This document shows positions 11,677 to 21,234 of a stretch of 64,000 nt of DNA, in pieces. The translations under genes and the position numbers were made by a program. Numbering within the stretch: the stretch's first letter is position 1; each line of letters starts with the position of its first letter. The notes under the pieces were generated by a model. The model made no database searches, was not told the origin of the DNA, and was given only the letters and a program-made list of their open reading frames with translations. This stretch comes from Phycisphaerae bacterium (GTDB lineage: Bacteria; Planctomycetota; Phycisphaerae; UBA1845). Location of the stretch: NCBI GenBank assembly GCA_024102815.1, contig JAGFJJ010000010.1, positions 99,423-163,422 on the forward strand. The letters run 5' to 3'.

Positions 11677-12885
11677 ATGTCCGACATGCCGAGATTCAAG
11701 GCATCTTTGCTTCCATTCCCGTGGCGTTGCTTCTCCAGCCGTACCGGCTCGGCGTGCATTGTCCTATTCCTGGCCGCGGTCGTTGCTTCGCCGAGCTCCG
11801 CCCAGGCACCCGATCCCACCGGAGACCCTGCTGCGAACCCGGCGCCTGAATCATCCATCGCCGCGCTGCGGGCTGATGGTCGGCCCGACGATCAGGCGCC
11901 TCCCGACACTCGAAGTCCGGAGGAACTGGTCCGCGCCGCCGATGAAGCCCTCGCCGAATTCGATAAGGCAACCTCGGTCCGTGAGCGCGAACAAGCCCGT
12001 AAGCAACTCGATGAAGCGGTGTTTTCCCTTGTGCAGCGCGCTCCGACGGACCCCCGCCTCCTGCTGTACGAGGCGCAGCGAAAGGTCTGGGCCGGCAACG
12101 GCGGACAGGCCTTGGCACTGGCACAAAAGTTCGTCCGGACCCCCGAGGGGGCCAGTGACTGGCGTGGACACCGCCTGATCGGCGATCTCCTGGTCAACGA
12201 TTTCGCCCAACTGGCCCGCTCCAGCTATGAACGAGCGTTGCAACTCCATCCCGATGAGCCCTCGATCCTGCTCGGCCTCTCCATCTGTGATGGCAAGCTG
12301 GGACGGCGCGATGAGGCCGTGGAGTGGGCACGTCGGGCCGCAGCCGTCCGCCCGACGCCGAATACCCTCGGCCAGCTCGCCAATGCACAGGCGCTCGCGG
12401 AACAATGGTCGGACGCCGTCAGCAGCGCGGAGCGCGCGGTGGCTCTGGCACGGGAACGAGCCCTGGCCGAACCCGGTCAGCGCCCCCCACTCGAAACGCT
12501 CGATCGCCTGCTGGGTCTTTCCGTCGAGATCTCACGCCAACGCATGCGCCGCCAGGAATCGAAAGTCGCCTCCGATCAATATGTTGAGCTGTATCGCAAG
12601 ATGTCTGCCCAGGCCGACAATCAACGGGTTTTGCGCGACGACGACATTCACGCCGCACTCGTCGACGGGGTCCTCGGTCCGGAGGCCGATCCGTCAAACG
12701 AACTGCTGGGCATCTTTTTCGATTTGTCCCTGAAGCTCGGGAAATGCGATGCGGCTCGCAAGGCGCAGGCACTGCTGGCGGATCGATCCCCAGGCGAAGA
12801 GGCGGCGCTTTCCTTCGATCGCCTTCGCGCTCGCTGCGGGGACGGCCCTGCAACTCCCGCGTCGGATGTCCCGGATCGAGGTTGA
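11677..12885 (+). CDS. Secreted TPR-repeat protein
   Basis: A 402-residue protein of unknown specific role. The chosen ATG gives a basic N-terminus followed by the hydrophobic run IVLFLAAVVASPSSAQA, a likely signal peptide cut after AQA. From about residue 80 the protein is a helical array with TPR-like spacing, for example SYERALQLHPDEPSILLGLS and EAVEWARRAAAVRPTPNTLG. The open frame extends upstream into fliS in another register, but that part is Arg-rich and not credible. Its place right after fliS may be coincidental; a periplasmic scaffold role is inference. Confidence 0.72.
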   Translation: MSDMPRFKASLLPFPWRCFSSRTGSACIVLFLAAVVASPSSAQAPDPTGDPAANPAPESSIAALRADGRPDDQAPPDTRSPEELVRAADEALAEFDKATSVREREQARKQLDEAVFSLVQRAPTDPRLLLYEAQRKVWAGNGGQALALAQKFVRTPEGASDWRGHRLIGDLLVNDFAQLARSSYERALQLHPDEPSILLGLSICDGKLGRRDEAVEWARRAAAVRPTPNTLGQLANAQALAEQWSDAVSSAERAVALARERALAEPGQRPPLETLDRLLGLSVEISRQRMRRQESKVASDQYVELYRKMSAQADNQRVLRDDDIHAALVDGVLGPEADPSNELLGIFFDLSLKLGKCDAARKAQALLADRSPGEEAALSFDRLRARCGDGPATPASDVPDRG

Positions 12886-13043
12886 TCCCCGCCGCTGGTC
12901 CGAAAATCATGCCTCGGCCGATCGCAAACTGACTTCGGCGCGTTGCACAACCTGCTGCGGGAGACCGCCTTAAGCAACGCACCCGACGCTGCGCAGCGCC
13001 TCGTACGCACGGCAGTTGCTCGACTTTCACGCGGATTAGGGAT

Positions 13044-13071
13044 ATGGCATCGCGCTTGCTTGTGCTATAAT
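13044..13071 (+). promoter_or_regulatory. Promoter upstream of the aminotransferase gene
   Basis: A consensus TATAAT (13066-13071) with ATGGCA (13044-13049, four of six matches to TTGACA) at 16-base spacing. Transcription would start about 90 bases before the ATG. Confidence 0.5.
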
Positions 13072-13168
13072 GCAGTGCCACGCGGAGGCGCGGCACGCCG
13101 CCGGACACCAGCGTTCGGCATGAGGCACGGTTGCGGCTGTTCGGGTCACGTCTTGGAAGGAGGCAGGT

Positions 13169-14257
13169 ATGGCAACGCGGGAAATGGTAAACCGCCGAAA
13201 CAGAGCTCCTGAGATCGTTCCCCCCACACCGGAAAAGGCGGACCTCGATTGGTCCCATCTCGACTTCGGCTATCACAAGACCGACTTCAACATCCGGTAT
13301 ACGTGGCGCGACGGTTCCTGGGATCTCGGCGTGCTTTCCCCGGACGAGTCGTTGCCCATTCACATCGCCGCCACGTGTCTTCACTACGGGCAATCCTGCT
13401 TTGAAGGGCTCAAGGCCTACGAGACCCGCAAGGGCGACGTGGTCGTCTTCCGCCCCGACGAGAACGCCTGCCGCATGGTCCGGTCGGCACGCAAGATCCT
13501 CATGGAATCCGTCCCCGAGGAGATGTTCCTCGAGGCCGTTTTCCGCGTCGTCAATGCCAACCGCCGCTTTGTGCCCCCGCACGGCACGGGCGCTTCGCTT
13601 TACATCCGGCCGCTGCTCATCGGCACCGGTCCACAGATCGGCGTCAAGGTGGCCACGGAATACACCTTCATGGTGCTCGTCACGCCCGTGGGCCCCTACT
13701 TCAAGACCGGTTTCAAACCCGTTGATCTCGTCGTCGAGGAAGAAGTCGACCGGGCCGCTCCGCTCGGCGTCGGCGACGTCAAAGTCGGCGGGAATTACGC
13801 CGCCGGCATTCGCGCTTCCAAACACGCCCGCGAACGCGGCTTCACCGAGGTCCTCTACCTCGACGCCAAGGAGAAGCACTACATCGACGAGTCCGGACCG
13901 GCCAACTTCTTCGCGATCACGGCCGATGACCAATACGTCACGCCGGAGAGCCCATCGATCCTGCCCTCGATCACGAACATGTCGCTGATCCAGTTGGCTG
14001 AAGAAATGGGCCTTCGTCCTCAACGCCGTCCGCTCCCGGTCGAGGAGATCTTCAACTACAAGGAGGCTGGCTGCTGCGGGACCGCCGCGGTCATTACACC
14101 GGTGGGGTCAATCACCTGGCGCGATCGCAAGAAGGTCTACAGTCCGGACGGCAAGCCCGGCCGCCGCTGCTCCGAGCTCTACGAAAAGCTGACCAGTATC
14201 CAGGTCGGCGATGCGCCGGATAAGTATGGCTGGCTGCGCGTCGTCCCCGAGAACTAG
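13169..14257 (+). CDS. ilvE: Branched-chain amino acid aminotransferase
   Basis: PLP enzyme of fold type IV that transfers the amino group between glutamate and the 2-oxo acids of Val, Leu and Ile. The 362-residue length and motifs LHYGQSCFEGLKAY, SLYIRPLLIGTG, KVGGNYAAG and GTAAVITPVG match the BCAT type II (eukaryote-like) group. The PLP lysine is Lys205 in GDVKVGGNY. GGAAGGAGG stands just before the ATG and a TATAAT box lies about 100 bases upstream, so it is likely monocistronic. Confidence 0.95.
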   Translation: MATREMVNRRNRAPEIVPPTPEKADLDWSHLDFGYHKTDFNIRYTWRDGSWDLGVLSPDESLPIHIAATCLHYGQSCFEGLKAYETRKGDVVVFRPDENACRMVRSARKILMESVPEEMFLEAVFRVVNANRRFVPPHGTGASLYIRPLLIGTGPQIGVKVATEYTFMVLVTPVGPYFKTGFKPVDLVVEEEVDRAAPLGVGDVKVGGNYAAGIRASKHARERGFTEVLYLDAKEKHYIDESGPANFFAITADDQYVTPESPSILPSITNMSLIQLAEEMGLRPQRRPLPVEEIFNYKEAGCCGTAAVITPVGSITWRDRKKVYSPDGKPGRRCSELYEKLTSIQVGDAPDKYGWLRVVPEN

Positions 14258-14366
14258 GATCAGACCGTCCGCCCTTCAGAGGAATGCCCGCGAAAGCTCG
14301 GGCTGGGGATGGCGGCGCAATGTACGCCTTGTGAGTCGCGGCGCTCCGGTCTGCGCGCCAACACCA

Positions 14367-14624
14367 TTAGTTGTTCGCGAACAACGCTTCTCGTGATGGT
14401 CGCTGCTTCTTGAGTTCCACACGAATCTCGCGGTCGATTTGCCGTCGGAGGCGCCAGCGCCGCCACCAGCCCGCCTCGTGAAGCTGATCGGCAAACCGCG
14501 CTTCCACCTCAGCTCGAATGGACATCATGAGATCCTTCTCGACGCGCTCTCGCCCGTCGGCGACGAAGTGATCCGACTTCCTCCTCGACTTGGCTCGCGC
14601 ACTTGATTCGGCTTTTTCTGACAT
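14367..14624 (-). CDS. Small basic protein of unknown function
   Basis: An 85-residue protein with alternating basic and acidic residues and a Trp/Arg-rich stretch (GWWRRWRLRRQIDREIRVEL). It has no signal peptide or membrane helix. It starts 20 bases after the stop of the zinc-dependent phospholipase-like gene and is probably its operon partner. I do not recognise the family; a cytoplasmic or membrane-surface helical protein is the most that can be said. Confidence 0.55.
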   Translation of the reverse strand: MSEKAESSARAKSRRKSDHFVADGRERVEKDLMMSIRAEVEARFADQLHEAGWWRRWRLRRQIDREIRVELKKQRPSREALFANN

Positions 14625-14644
14625 GATGAGATCCGCCCCCTGGA

Positions 14645-15616
14645 TCAGTTCGCCGTGACGATCGTCGTCCCCGGTGCCGCGCCCGCGCCTGCCATCGTTG
14701 CCGGCGCCCGACTCGGAGCCATCGCCGCGGAGAACTCCCGCCGCCGATACTCCGTCGACAGGCCCGCGCGACGCAAACGACGCTCGTCCCGACGGTGGGC
14801 GTGCACGTTCATCAACGCTGACGTGCCGTTGGGATCGTCTCGCAGAACCAGCGAGCGATCGCCTTCACTGAGCACGGAAAGTATCCGGTCCAGGCACTCG
14901 CTGTGATAATTCTCCAGCAGATCGGCAGACAACGGCCAACGCGAATTCGCGTTCACGCGCGCCACCGTCCAGCGAAATCCGCGCCGGAGCGTGAGCACGT
15001 TGATTCGGTCAAACAGCGCTCGGTTGACGTCGTAAGAAAGTAGTGTATTTCGCAAGAGGGGCGCCAGATCACGGTGGTGCTGCTCGTGGTCCTGGCGCAG
15101 CAGCGACCGCAGCGCCGCCCACGATCGCGGACGCTGCATGCCGTCGGCACGGAGTTCCCAATACAGATGGCCGACGTTGATGTTGTGTCCGCTGACCACC
15201 ACCTGGCGCGGCACGAACTTCCCGTGCGCCACGGTATCGGCCGCGAGGTGCGACAGGTAGCCGTAAGCAAATGCGCGGGCGGGCTCGTCCGATGCTTGCT
15301 CGAGCAGGCGGAATGCCGTCGACCAGTGATGGCAGAACTGCTTCACCCGGCTCCATCGCTTGGCGAACACCACGTCCGCCGCGACGTTGCCGTACAGAAA
15401 GGAGAATCGGTGTCGAGCCAGAATCGCGGCCAGACCCGCCGGGAGAAGACTGAGTTGGTCGAGTATGCTGCCGCCCAGAGCAACGTGTGTGGCGGGTCCC
15501 CAGGCATAAGCGGAATCGGCACTGAACAACACGATTGCCGCGATCGAAAGCGCAATGACCAGCAGTGAGTTGCGCCGGCCCGGCATTCTTGCGGGGTCAG
15601 GTTGTTGATGTTTCAT
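14645..15616 (-). CDS. Secreted zinc-dependent phospholipase C-like protein
   Basis: A 323-residue protein with a signal peptide (LLVIALSIAAIVLFSADSAYA). The mature start WGPATHVALGG and internal AYGYLSHLAADTVAHG match the zinc-dependent phospholipase C fold (S1/P1 nuclease-like, PF00882), where the N-terminal Trp and spaced His/Asp residues bind three zinc ions. The C-terminus is a low-complexity Ala/Gly/Thr tail. Activity on phospholipid is family knowledge, not shown here. It heads a two-gene minus-strand unit. Confidence 0.8.
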   Translation of the reverse strand: MKHQQPDPARMPGRRNSLLVIALSIAAIVLFSADSAYAWGPATHVALGGSILDQLSLLPAGLAAILARHRFSFLYGNVAADVVFAKRWSRVKQFCHHWSTAFRLLEQASDEPARAFAYGYLSHLAADTVAHGKFVPRQVVVSGHNINVGHLYWELRADGMQRPRSWAALRSLLRQDHEQHHRDLAPLLRNTLLSYDVNRALFDRINVLTLRRGFRWTVARVNANSRWPLSADLLENYHSECLDRILSVLSEGDRSLVLRDDPNGTSALMNVHAHRRDERRLRRAGLSTEYRRREFSAAMAPSRAPATMAGAGAAPGTTIVTAN

Positions 15617-15740
15617 GGATCAAGCAGCCGCGCCGAAGCACGGATTGTCCTTAGCTTAGTCGGTTCAATAAACCGCTCTAACAGGATTGTGGCCATTCGA
15701 GGCGACTCCGGCAAGGGAGAACCGCGCACCTTGACCATTC

Positions 15741-15768
15741 TTGACACCCGTCCGGTCCGTCCTAGACT
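15741..15768 (+). promoter_or_regulatory. Promoter of the STAS-RsbW unit
   Basis: A perfect TTGACA (15741-15746), 16 bases, then TAGACT (15763-15768). Transcription would start near 15775, about 70 bases before the STAS gene. Confidence 0.65.
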
Positions 15769-15845
15769 TTACAATTGCCCCGATGCCAGACCGGCACCGG
15801 GGCCGAGCGCCGGACCGGTCGGACACCAGGACAACGGAAAGACCT

Positions 15846-16202
15846 ATGCCCGAAGATCTTACACACCTGACCGTAACCCGTACCGGTAACGTCCACGTCA
15901 TCGAATTCGCGGACCGAAAGATCCTTGAGGAGCTTTCCATCGCCGAAATCGGCGATGAGCTCAACATGATCATCGACGACGAGACGGGCATCGAAGTACT
16001 GCTTTGCTTCAGAAACGTCGAGCACCTTTCCAGCGCCGCACTCGGAATGCTCATCAAGCTCAAGAACCGCATGGACGAGCTGCGTGGAAAGCTGATGTTA
16101 TCGGACATCTCTCCCCAGATTTACGAGGTTTTCAAGATTACCAAGCTCAACAAGCTTTTTCACATCTATGATACCGCGGATGAGGCGCTGAAGAGCCTGT
16201 GA
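15846..16202 (+). CDS. STAS domain anti-sigma factor antagonist
   Basis: A 118-residue single STAS domain of the SpoIIAA/RsbV type. The phosphorylatable serine should lie in NVEHLSSAALGML, the usual site for phosphorylation by an RsbW-type kinase. The ATG at 15846 has GGAAAG before it and fits the domain boundary; the longer frame upstream overlaps the promoter. The next gene, 23 bases downstream, encodes the matching HATPase kinase, so the two form a partner-switching pair. The sigma factor they control is not in this window. Confidence 0.9.
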   Translation: MPEDLTHLTVTRTGNVHVIEFADRKILEELSIAEIGDELNMIIDDETGIEVLLCFRNVEHLSSAALGMLIKLKNRMDELRGKLMLSDISPQIYEVFKITKLNKLFHIYDTADEALKSL

Positions 16203-16225
16203 CGCCGGTGAAGCCAGGAGCTTGA

Positions 16226-16705
16226 TTGAGGTTGCCCATGCCCGTCGCGGACCCGGACAGGGAAGAAACATTCGTGGTCTGTGTCATCCGCAGCGATATC
16301 GCCGATGCCCGTGCTCCCAAGGAAGCGATCCTGCGTGAGGCTGAGCGGCACGGATTCAGCGAAGACGATGTTTTTGCATTGAAACTGTCTCTCGAAGAAG
16401 CGGTCAGCAATGCCATCAAGCACGGCAACCAGAGCGATTCTGAGAAACTGGTCACCATCCGATACGCTGTCGACGACAAGAAGGCCGCTGTGATCGTCGC
16501 CGACGAGGGACGCGGATTCCTCCCGGAACAGCTTCCCGACTGCACGGTCCCGGAACGCCTCTCTGTCCCCAGCGGGCGCGGCGTCATGCTCATGAAGGCC
16601 TATATGGACAAGGTCTGCTATCGGGACAACGGACGCGAAGTGTACTTCGTCAAGCTTCGAAGTCGCGGCGGCCCATCGGCGGGAGCGGACCAGACCGCCG
16701 ATTAA
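16226..16705 (+). CDS. RsbW-like anti-sigma factor serine kinase
   Basis: A 159-residue HATPase_c protein with N-box EEAVSNAIKHGN, G1-like DEGRGF and G2-like GRGVMLM. It should phosphorylate the STAS protein encoded just upstream and bind a sigma factor or another target. Start choice: AGGAG at 16216-16220 lies five bases before a TTG at 16226, whereas the first ATG (16238) is 17 bases away, so TTG is preferred. Confidence 0.88.
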   Translation: MRLPMPVADPDREETFVVCVIRSDIADARAPKEAILREAERHGFSEDDVFALKLSLEEAVSNAIKHGNQSDSEKLVTIRYAVDDKKAAVIVADEGRGFLPEQLPDCTVPERLSVPSGRGVMLMKAYMDKVCYRDNGREVYFVKLRSRGGPSAGADQTAD

Positions 16706-16736
16706 TGGGGCCGCGTGCGAGAGCGGAACTGATACC

Positions 16737-17021
16737 ATGTCTGGGCAGGAAGCCACGCGCCGCACGGTTCACTACAACGGATACGTTCAGGGCGTGGGCT
16801 TCCGGGCCAGTGTCGCGTCACTGGCCCGGGGCTTCGAAATCACCGGCTATGTGAAGAACTTGCCCGACGGTCGCGTGGAACTGGTGGCCGAGGGTTCGAC
16901 CACAGAACTCGATCGATTTCTCGGAGCAATCTCCCGCGAGATGCGTGGCAACATTCGCGACACCCAAGTGAGCGAAGGCCCGGCCGGCGGAAACTGGCAG
17001 GATTTCCGCATCGTCCATTGA
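16737..17021 (+). CDS. acyP: Acylphosphatase
   Basis: A 94-residue enzyme that hydrolyses carboxyl-phosphate bonds. It has both catalytic signatures, GYVQGVGFR with Arg23 and GYVKNLPDGRVELVAEG with Asn41, and the family's usual length. It follows the RsbW-like gene by 31 bases and may share its transcript, but no functional link to the phospho-switch is established. Confidence 0.94.
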   Translation: MSGQEATRRTVHYNGYVQGVGFRASVASLARGFEITGYVKNLPDGRVELVAEGSTTELDRFLGAISREMRGNIRDTQVSEGPAGGNWQDFRIVH

Positions 17022-17255
17022 GCTCGGTCATCCGGACGGCCGATCCTACCCGCCTCCATCCCACCCTCTTTCCTGAGGCTCCATTCGTTCGATTTCGGCT
17101 GGGCTGGCCCGCGATTTGCAGCGGGACCGATGCGCGTCGGATGGATGATTCGCCCTCAAGGGCTGCGTTCTTCGCCCGAATCCATTACCATCCTGCGGAT
17201 TACCCGGGTCCGGCCTCGCCCGGCTGACGCCCGTGCAGAAAAGGAGAAGTCCACA

Positions 17256-18047
17256 TTGAAAATCCTCACCATCGTCAAACAGGTGCCCGATTCCAACGCG
17301 ACCATCAAAATCATGCCCGATGGCTCCGGGATTGACCCGGCCGGGCTAAAGCTCGTTCCTGACCCATTTGACGAGTTTGGGATTGAGCTGGCGGTCCAGC
17401 TCAAGGAGAAGCGCAAGGACGTTTCCGAAGTGGTCGCCATCACCCTGGGCCCCGACAAAGCTGCGGAAGCCCTGCGCGTGGCGCTCGCCATGGGAGCGGA
17501 CAGCGGCATTCACATTAACGACGCCAAGTTCGACCCACTAAACGAGCTATTATTCGCCCAGGTGGTCGCCGAGGCGGTTCGTAAGGAAGCGGGCGATTTC
17601 TCTCTGATTTTCTGCGGGAAGTACAACATCGACCTCGACGCCGGCGCGGTCGGTCCCGCACTGGCCGAGTTTCTCGATATCCCGCACGTCGGCGCGATTA
17701 CCGCTTTGGAGGTCAGTGACGACGGCAAGTCGTTCAAGGCCCGCCGGCGGATTGAGGGTGCCGACGAGGTCGTCGAGGGAACGCTCCCGGCGTTGATGAC
17801 CATCGAGAAAGGCCTGGTTGAGCCGCGTTACCCGTCGCTGCCCAATCTCATGAAAGCCAAGAAGAAGCCGGTCAAATTGCTGACCTCTGCCGAACTGAGC
17901 GGGGACGAGGCGCTTTCCGCGGGCCTGGGATTCCAGTCCATCGCCCCCCCGCCGCCGCGACCGGAGTGCAAGTTCGTCGAGGGCGATCCGGAAGACATGG
18001 CACGGGTACTGGTTCAACTGCTCCGCGAAGAGGCAAAGGTAATTTAG
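17256..18047 (+). CDS. etfB: Electron transfer flavoprotein beta subunit
   Basis: The beta subunit of ETF binds AMP and, with EtfA, carries electrons from acyl-CoA dehydrogenases. The product starts KILTIVKQVPDSNATIK in the usual register and is 263 residues. The start is a TTG at 17256 with AAGGAG nine bases before it; no ATG lies near the family start, and the frame reaching 17130 begins with unrelated Arg/Pro-rich sequence. The stop is one base before etfA, a tight operon. Confidence 0.93.
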   Translation: MKILTIVKQVPDSNATIKIMPDGSGIDPAGLKLVPDPFDEFGIELAVQLKEKRKDVSEVVAITLGPDKAAEALRVALAMGADSGIHINDAKFDPLNELLFAQVVAEAVRKEAGDFSLIFCGKYNIDLDAGAVGPALAEFLDIPHVGAITALEVSDDGKSFKARRRIEGADEVVEGTLPALMTIEKGLVEPRYPSLPNLMKAKKKPVKLLTSAELSGDEALSAGLGFQSIAPPPPRPECKFVEGDPEDMARVLVQLLREEAKVI

Positions 18048-18048
18048 C

Positions 18049-19035
18049 ATGGCCAAGAACATTCTTGTTTTTATCGAACAACGTGAAGGGAAGATTCTGC
18101 CGGCGTCGTTCCAGCTTCTGGCGCTCGGTGAACAACTCGCGTCCAAGACCGGCGGGCAGGTCGATGCCTGCCTGGTCGGCAAAGACGTGAGCGGACTGGC
18201 GGATTCCGTGGCGTCCTACGGGGCCAAAGCCGTTTACACGATTCAAGACGCGGAACTCGCCCGGTACCGTGCTTCCGCCTACGCGTCCGCGCTCAGCGCC
18301 GCCATCGATGCGGCCAAGCCCGGCATCGTCCTGATTCCCACATCGGCCATGGGGCGCGACCTGGCCCCTCGCGTCGCCGCCCGCAAGAAAGCGGCGCTGG
18401 CCATCGACTGCACGGAGGTCAGCGCCGAGGGCGACGATCTCGTGGTCATGAAGTCGATGTACGCCGGGAAGTTTTCCGCCAAGTTCGTCCTCAAGGGCGG
18501 GCGACTCCAGATCGCCGCGGTTCGCGCCAACGCCTACGCTGCCAAGGAGCCGCAACCGGGTGTCAAGGCCACGACACAGTCCGTCGCGCTTTCGCTCGAC
18601 GACAAGGCCCGGCGAGTGGACTGCAAGGAGATCGTGGCCACCGGCTCGGGAGTCAAGGACGTCACCGAGGCGGACATCGTCGTCTCCGGCGGGCGGGCTT
18701 TGAAGTCCGAGGAGAACTTCAAGATCATTTACGAACTCGCCGGCGTGCTCGATGCCGCCGTCGGCGCTTCCCGCGCCGCCTGCGACGCGGGCTACCAGCC
18801 GCACACCCGGCAGGTCGGTCTGACCGGCAAGGTCGTCACGCCCAAGCTTTACATCGCCTGCGGCATCGACGGCGCCATTCAGCATCTTGCCGGCATGCGT
18901 GGCAGCAAGGTCATCGTGGCCATCAACACCAAGAAGGACGCCCCGATCTACAAGGTCGCCAACTACGGCTGCGTCGCCGACCTGTTCACCATGGTCCCGC
19001 TGCTGACCAAGGAGTTCGAGCGAGCCAAGGGCTGA
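18049..19035 (+). CDS. etfA: Electron transfer flavoprotein alpha subunit
   Basis: FAD-binding subunit of ETF, 328 residues. The C-terminal FAD domain carries QVGLTGKVVTPKLYIACGID, GAIQHLAGM and VAINTKKDAPIYKVANYG, all characteristic. It lies one base after etfB and 61 bases before the membrane Fe-S oxidoreductase, so the three genes form one operon for electron delivery to the quinone pool. Confidence 0.96.
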   Translation: MAKNILVFIEQREGKILPASFQLLALGEQLASKTGGQVDACLVGKDVSGLADSVASYGAKAVYTIQDAELARYRASAYASALSAAIDAAKPGIVLIPTSAMGRDLAPRVAARKKAALAIDCTEVSAEGDDLVVMKSMYAGKFSAKFVLKGGRLQIAAVRANAYAAKEPQPGVKATTQSVALSLDDKARRVDCKEIVATGSGVKDVTEADIVVSGGRALKSEENFKIIYELAGVLDAAVGASRAACDAGYQPHTRQVGLTGKVVTPKLYIACGIDGAIQHLAGMRGSKVIVAINTKKDAPIYKVANYGCVADLFTMVPLLTKEFERAKG

Positions 19036-19096
19036 CGGCGCCGCGCGCTCCATGGAGGATCGATCGTCCCGCGTAGAACCGTGAGGAGCCATTCGA

Positions 19097-21226
19097 ATGG
19101 GTCCGCTTGCCATGACGATGTTGCTGCTCGCCGGCTGGGGCATTTTCGCCTGGTCCGCCTGGCGGCGCTGGAAGTTGATGATGGTCGGCGCGGCCGAAAA
19201 TCGTGCCGACCAGCCCGGCGAACGCCTCAAGCGCACGCTGCGCTACGCCATCGCCCAGGTGCGCATGCGCCGCTACCCCCTGGCCGGCATCGCCCACCTC
19301 ATCATTTTCTTCGGCTTCGCCGTCCTGCTCCTGCGCTCGTTGATCCTCTGGGGGCGGGGATACGACCCGTCATTCGACTTCTGGATATTCGGCACCGACC
19401 AGCCGCTGGGGAAAATCTACGCCTTGCTCAAGGACATCTTCGCTCTGCTCGTGATTCTTGGCACGCTGGTCTTCGTCTATTACCGCGTCATCGCTCGTCT
19501 GCCGCGCATGACGCTCAGCTTTGAGGGCCTGCTGATCCTCATCATCATCCTGGTGATGATGGTCTCGGATATCTTCTACGACGGCGCCTCGATGGTGCGG
19601 GCGGCTCGCGCTCCCGGCGAAGTCTCCAGCCACGTCGTAACCGCAAGCACGGTGCCGGCCGAGCCCGGCGAGATCGCCTTCGTTCCCTACGAACCCGCCG
19701 GTTCCGTTGCGGCCATGATGGTCCAAGGGTTCTCCGATCGCGCCCTGGTAGTCCTCGCCCACGCCGGCTTCTGGACGCACGCCGCGCTCGTGCTCATCTT
19801 CCTCAACCTGCTCCCCTACTCCAAGCACTTCCACGTCATCACCGCCATCCCCAACGTCTATACGCAGAGTCTCAAGCCCGCCCGGCTCCCGCCCATCATC
19901 GACATCGAGGGCAAGCTGGAGCGCGAAGAAACGCTGGGCATCCGCCGCATCAACCAGTTCACCTGGAAGGCCATCCTCGACTTCTACACCTGCACGGAAT
20001 GCGGGCGGTGCAGCGATCACTGCCCGGCCACAAATACGGGCAAGAAGCTCTCGCCCAAGCATTTCACGCTCGACTTGCGCGACTTCCTTTACGCCCAGAA
20101 GGAGCCGCTCGTTGCTGCCAAGGCAAGTGGAAATGGCAGCGCCGCCGGCAACGGCGAAGCCGGCGACAACGGCCAGCCCGACGAGCACCACAAGGATCTT
20201 GTCGACGGCGTGATCGACCCCGAAGTCCTCTGGGCCTGCACGACCTGCCGCGCCTGCGAGCAGGAGTGCCCCGTGTTCATCAGCTACGTCGACAAGATCG
20301 TGGACATGCGCCGTTACCTCGTCCAGGAACGCGGCGAGTTCCCCAACCAGTTGCAGTCGGCATTCAAGGGGCTGGAGACCAACGCCAATCCGTGGAGCTT
20401 CCCGGCCGAGGACCGCGCCGCATGGGCCGAGGGGCTGGACATCCCCACCCTCGCCGAGAAGCCCGACGTTCCTGTACTCCTTTGGGTGGGATGCGCTCCC
20501 GCATTCGACGAGCGCGCCAAGAAAGTCACCCGCGCCACGGCCCGCCTCCTCCAAAAAGCCGGCGTGGACTTCGCCATCCTCGGAACCGAAGAGCAGTGCA
20601 CCGGCGACCCCGCCCGCCGCGCCGGCAACGAGTACCTCTTCCAGATGTTCGCCCAGGCCAACATCGAGGTCCTCAACGGCTACGGCGTGGACAAGAAGAC
20701 CGTCGTCACCGTCTGCCCCCACTGCTTTAATACCCTCAAGAACGAGTACGCCGATTTCGGCGGCAACTACAACGTCGTCCACCACACGACCTTCCTCGCC
20801 GGACTGATCCGTCAGGGCAAGCTCAAGCCGACCAGACGCGTCGATCGCGCCGTCGCCTTCCACGACTCCTGCTACCTCGGCCGGTACAACGACGTCTACG
20901 ACGATCCGCGAACGGTGCTCTCCTCGATTCCCGGCGTGCGCCTGGTCGAGCCGGTGCAGACGCGCGACCGCGGCATGTGCTGCGGAGCGGGCGGGGCACA
21001 GATGTTCAAGGAAGAAGAAGAGGGCAAGGAGCGGGTCAACGTCGCCCGAACGCAGCAGCTTCTCGACACCAAGCCCGACGCCATCGGCAGCGCCTGCCCC
21101 TTCTGCATGCGCATGCTCATCGACGGCTTGGCCGAGAAGGAAAAGGAGGACCTGCCCCAGCTCGACGTGGCCGAAATGCTGCTGGAAGCGGTGGAAATCG
21201 AGGAACCGGTGGCGTCCGAGGTGTAA
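19097..21226 (+). CDS. Membrane Fe-S oxidoreductase, ETF:quinone type (HdrD/GlpC-like)
   Basis: A 709-residue membrane-bound protein that probably takes electrons from EtfAB and passes them to menaquinone. The N-terminal 290 residues hold about six hydrophobic helices of the NarI/heme-b type. Two [4Fe-4S] motifs follow, CTECGRCSDHCP (Cys299, 302, 305, 309) and CTTCRACEQECP (Cys381, 384, 387, 391). Two CCG-type domains come next, with EEQCTGDPARR, CPHCFNTLKNEY, CCGAGGAQMF and CPFCMRML. Between the ferredoxin motifs is a short Gly/Asn-rich linker. The gene directly follows etfBA. The quinone assignment is inference from this context. Confidence 0.88.
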   Translation: MGPLAMTMLLLAGWGIFAWSAWRRWKLMMVGAAENRADQPGERLKRTLRYAIAQVRMRRYPLAGIAHLIIFFGFAVLLLRSLILWGRGYDPSFDFWIFGTDQPLGKIYALLKDIFALLVILGTLVFVYYRVIARLPRMTLSFEGLLILIIILVMMVSDIFYDGASMVRAARAPGEVSSHVVTASTVPAEPGEIAFVPYEPAGSVAAMMVQGFSDRALVVLAHAGFWTHAALVLIFLNLLPYSKHFHVITAIPNVYTQSLKPARLPPIIDIEGKLEREETLGIRRINQFTWKAILDFYTCTECGRCSDHCPATNTGKKLSPKHFTLDLRDFLYAQKEPLVAAKASGNGSAAGNGEAGDNGQPDEHHKDLVDGVIDPEVLWACTTCRACEQECPVFISYVDKIVDMRRYLVQERGEFPNQLQSAFKGLETNANPWSFPAEDRAAWAEGLDIPTLAEKPDVPVLLWVGCAPAFDERAKKVTRATARLLQKAGVDFAILGTEEQCTGDPARRAGNEYLFQMFAQANIEVLNGYGVDKKTVVTVCPHCFNTLKNEYADFGGNYNVVHHTTFLAGLIRQGKLKPTRRVDRAVAFHDSCYLGRYNDVYDDPRTVLSSIPGVRLVEPVQTRDRGMCCGAGGAQMFKEEEEGKERVNVARTQQLLDTKPDAIGSACPFCMRMLIDGLAEKEKEDLPQLDVAEMLLEAVEIEEPVASEV

Positions 21227-21234
21227 CAGTTCTG

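Noticed and set aside
14276..14320. Terminator after the aminotransferase gene
   Set aside because: GCCCG/CGGGC gives only a five-base stem and no T-run follows.
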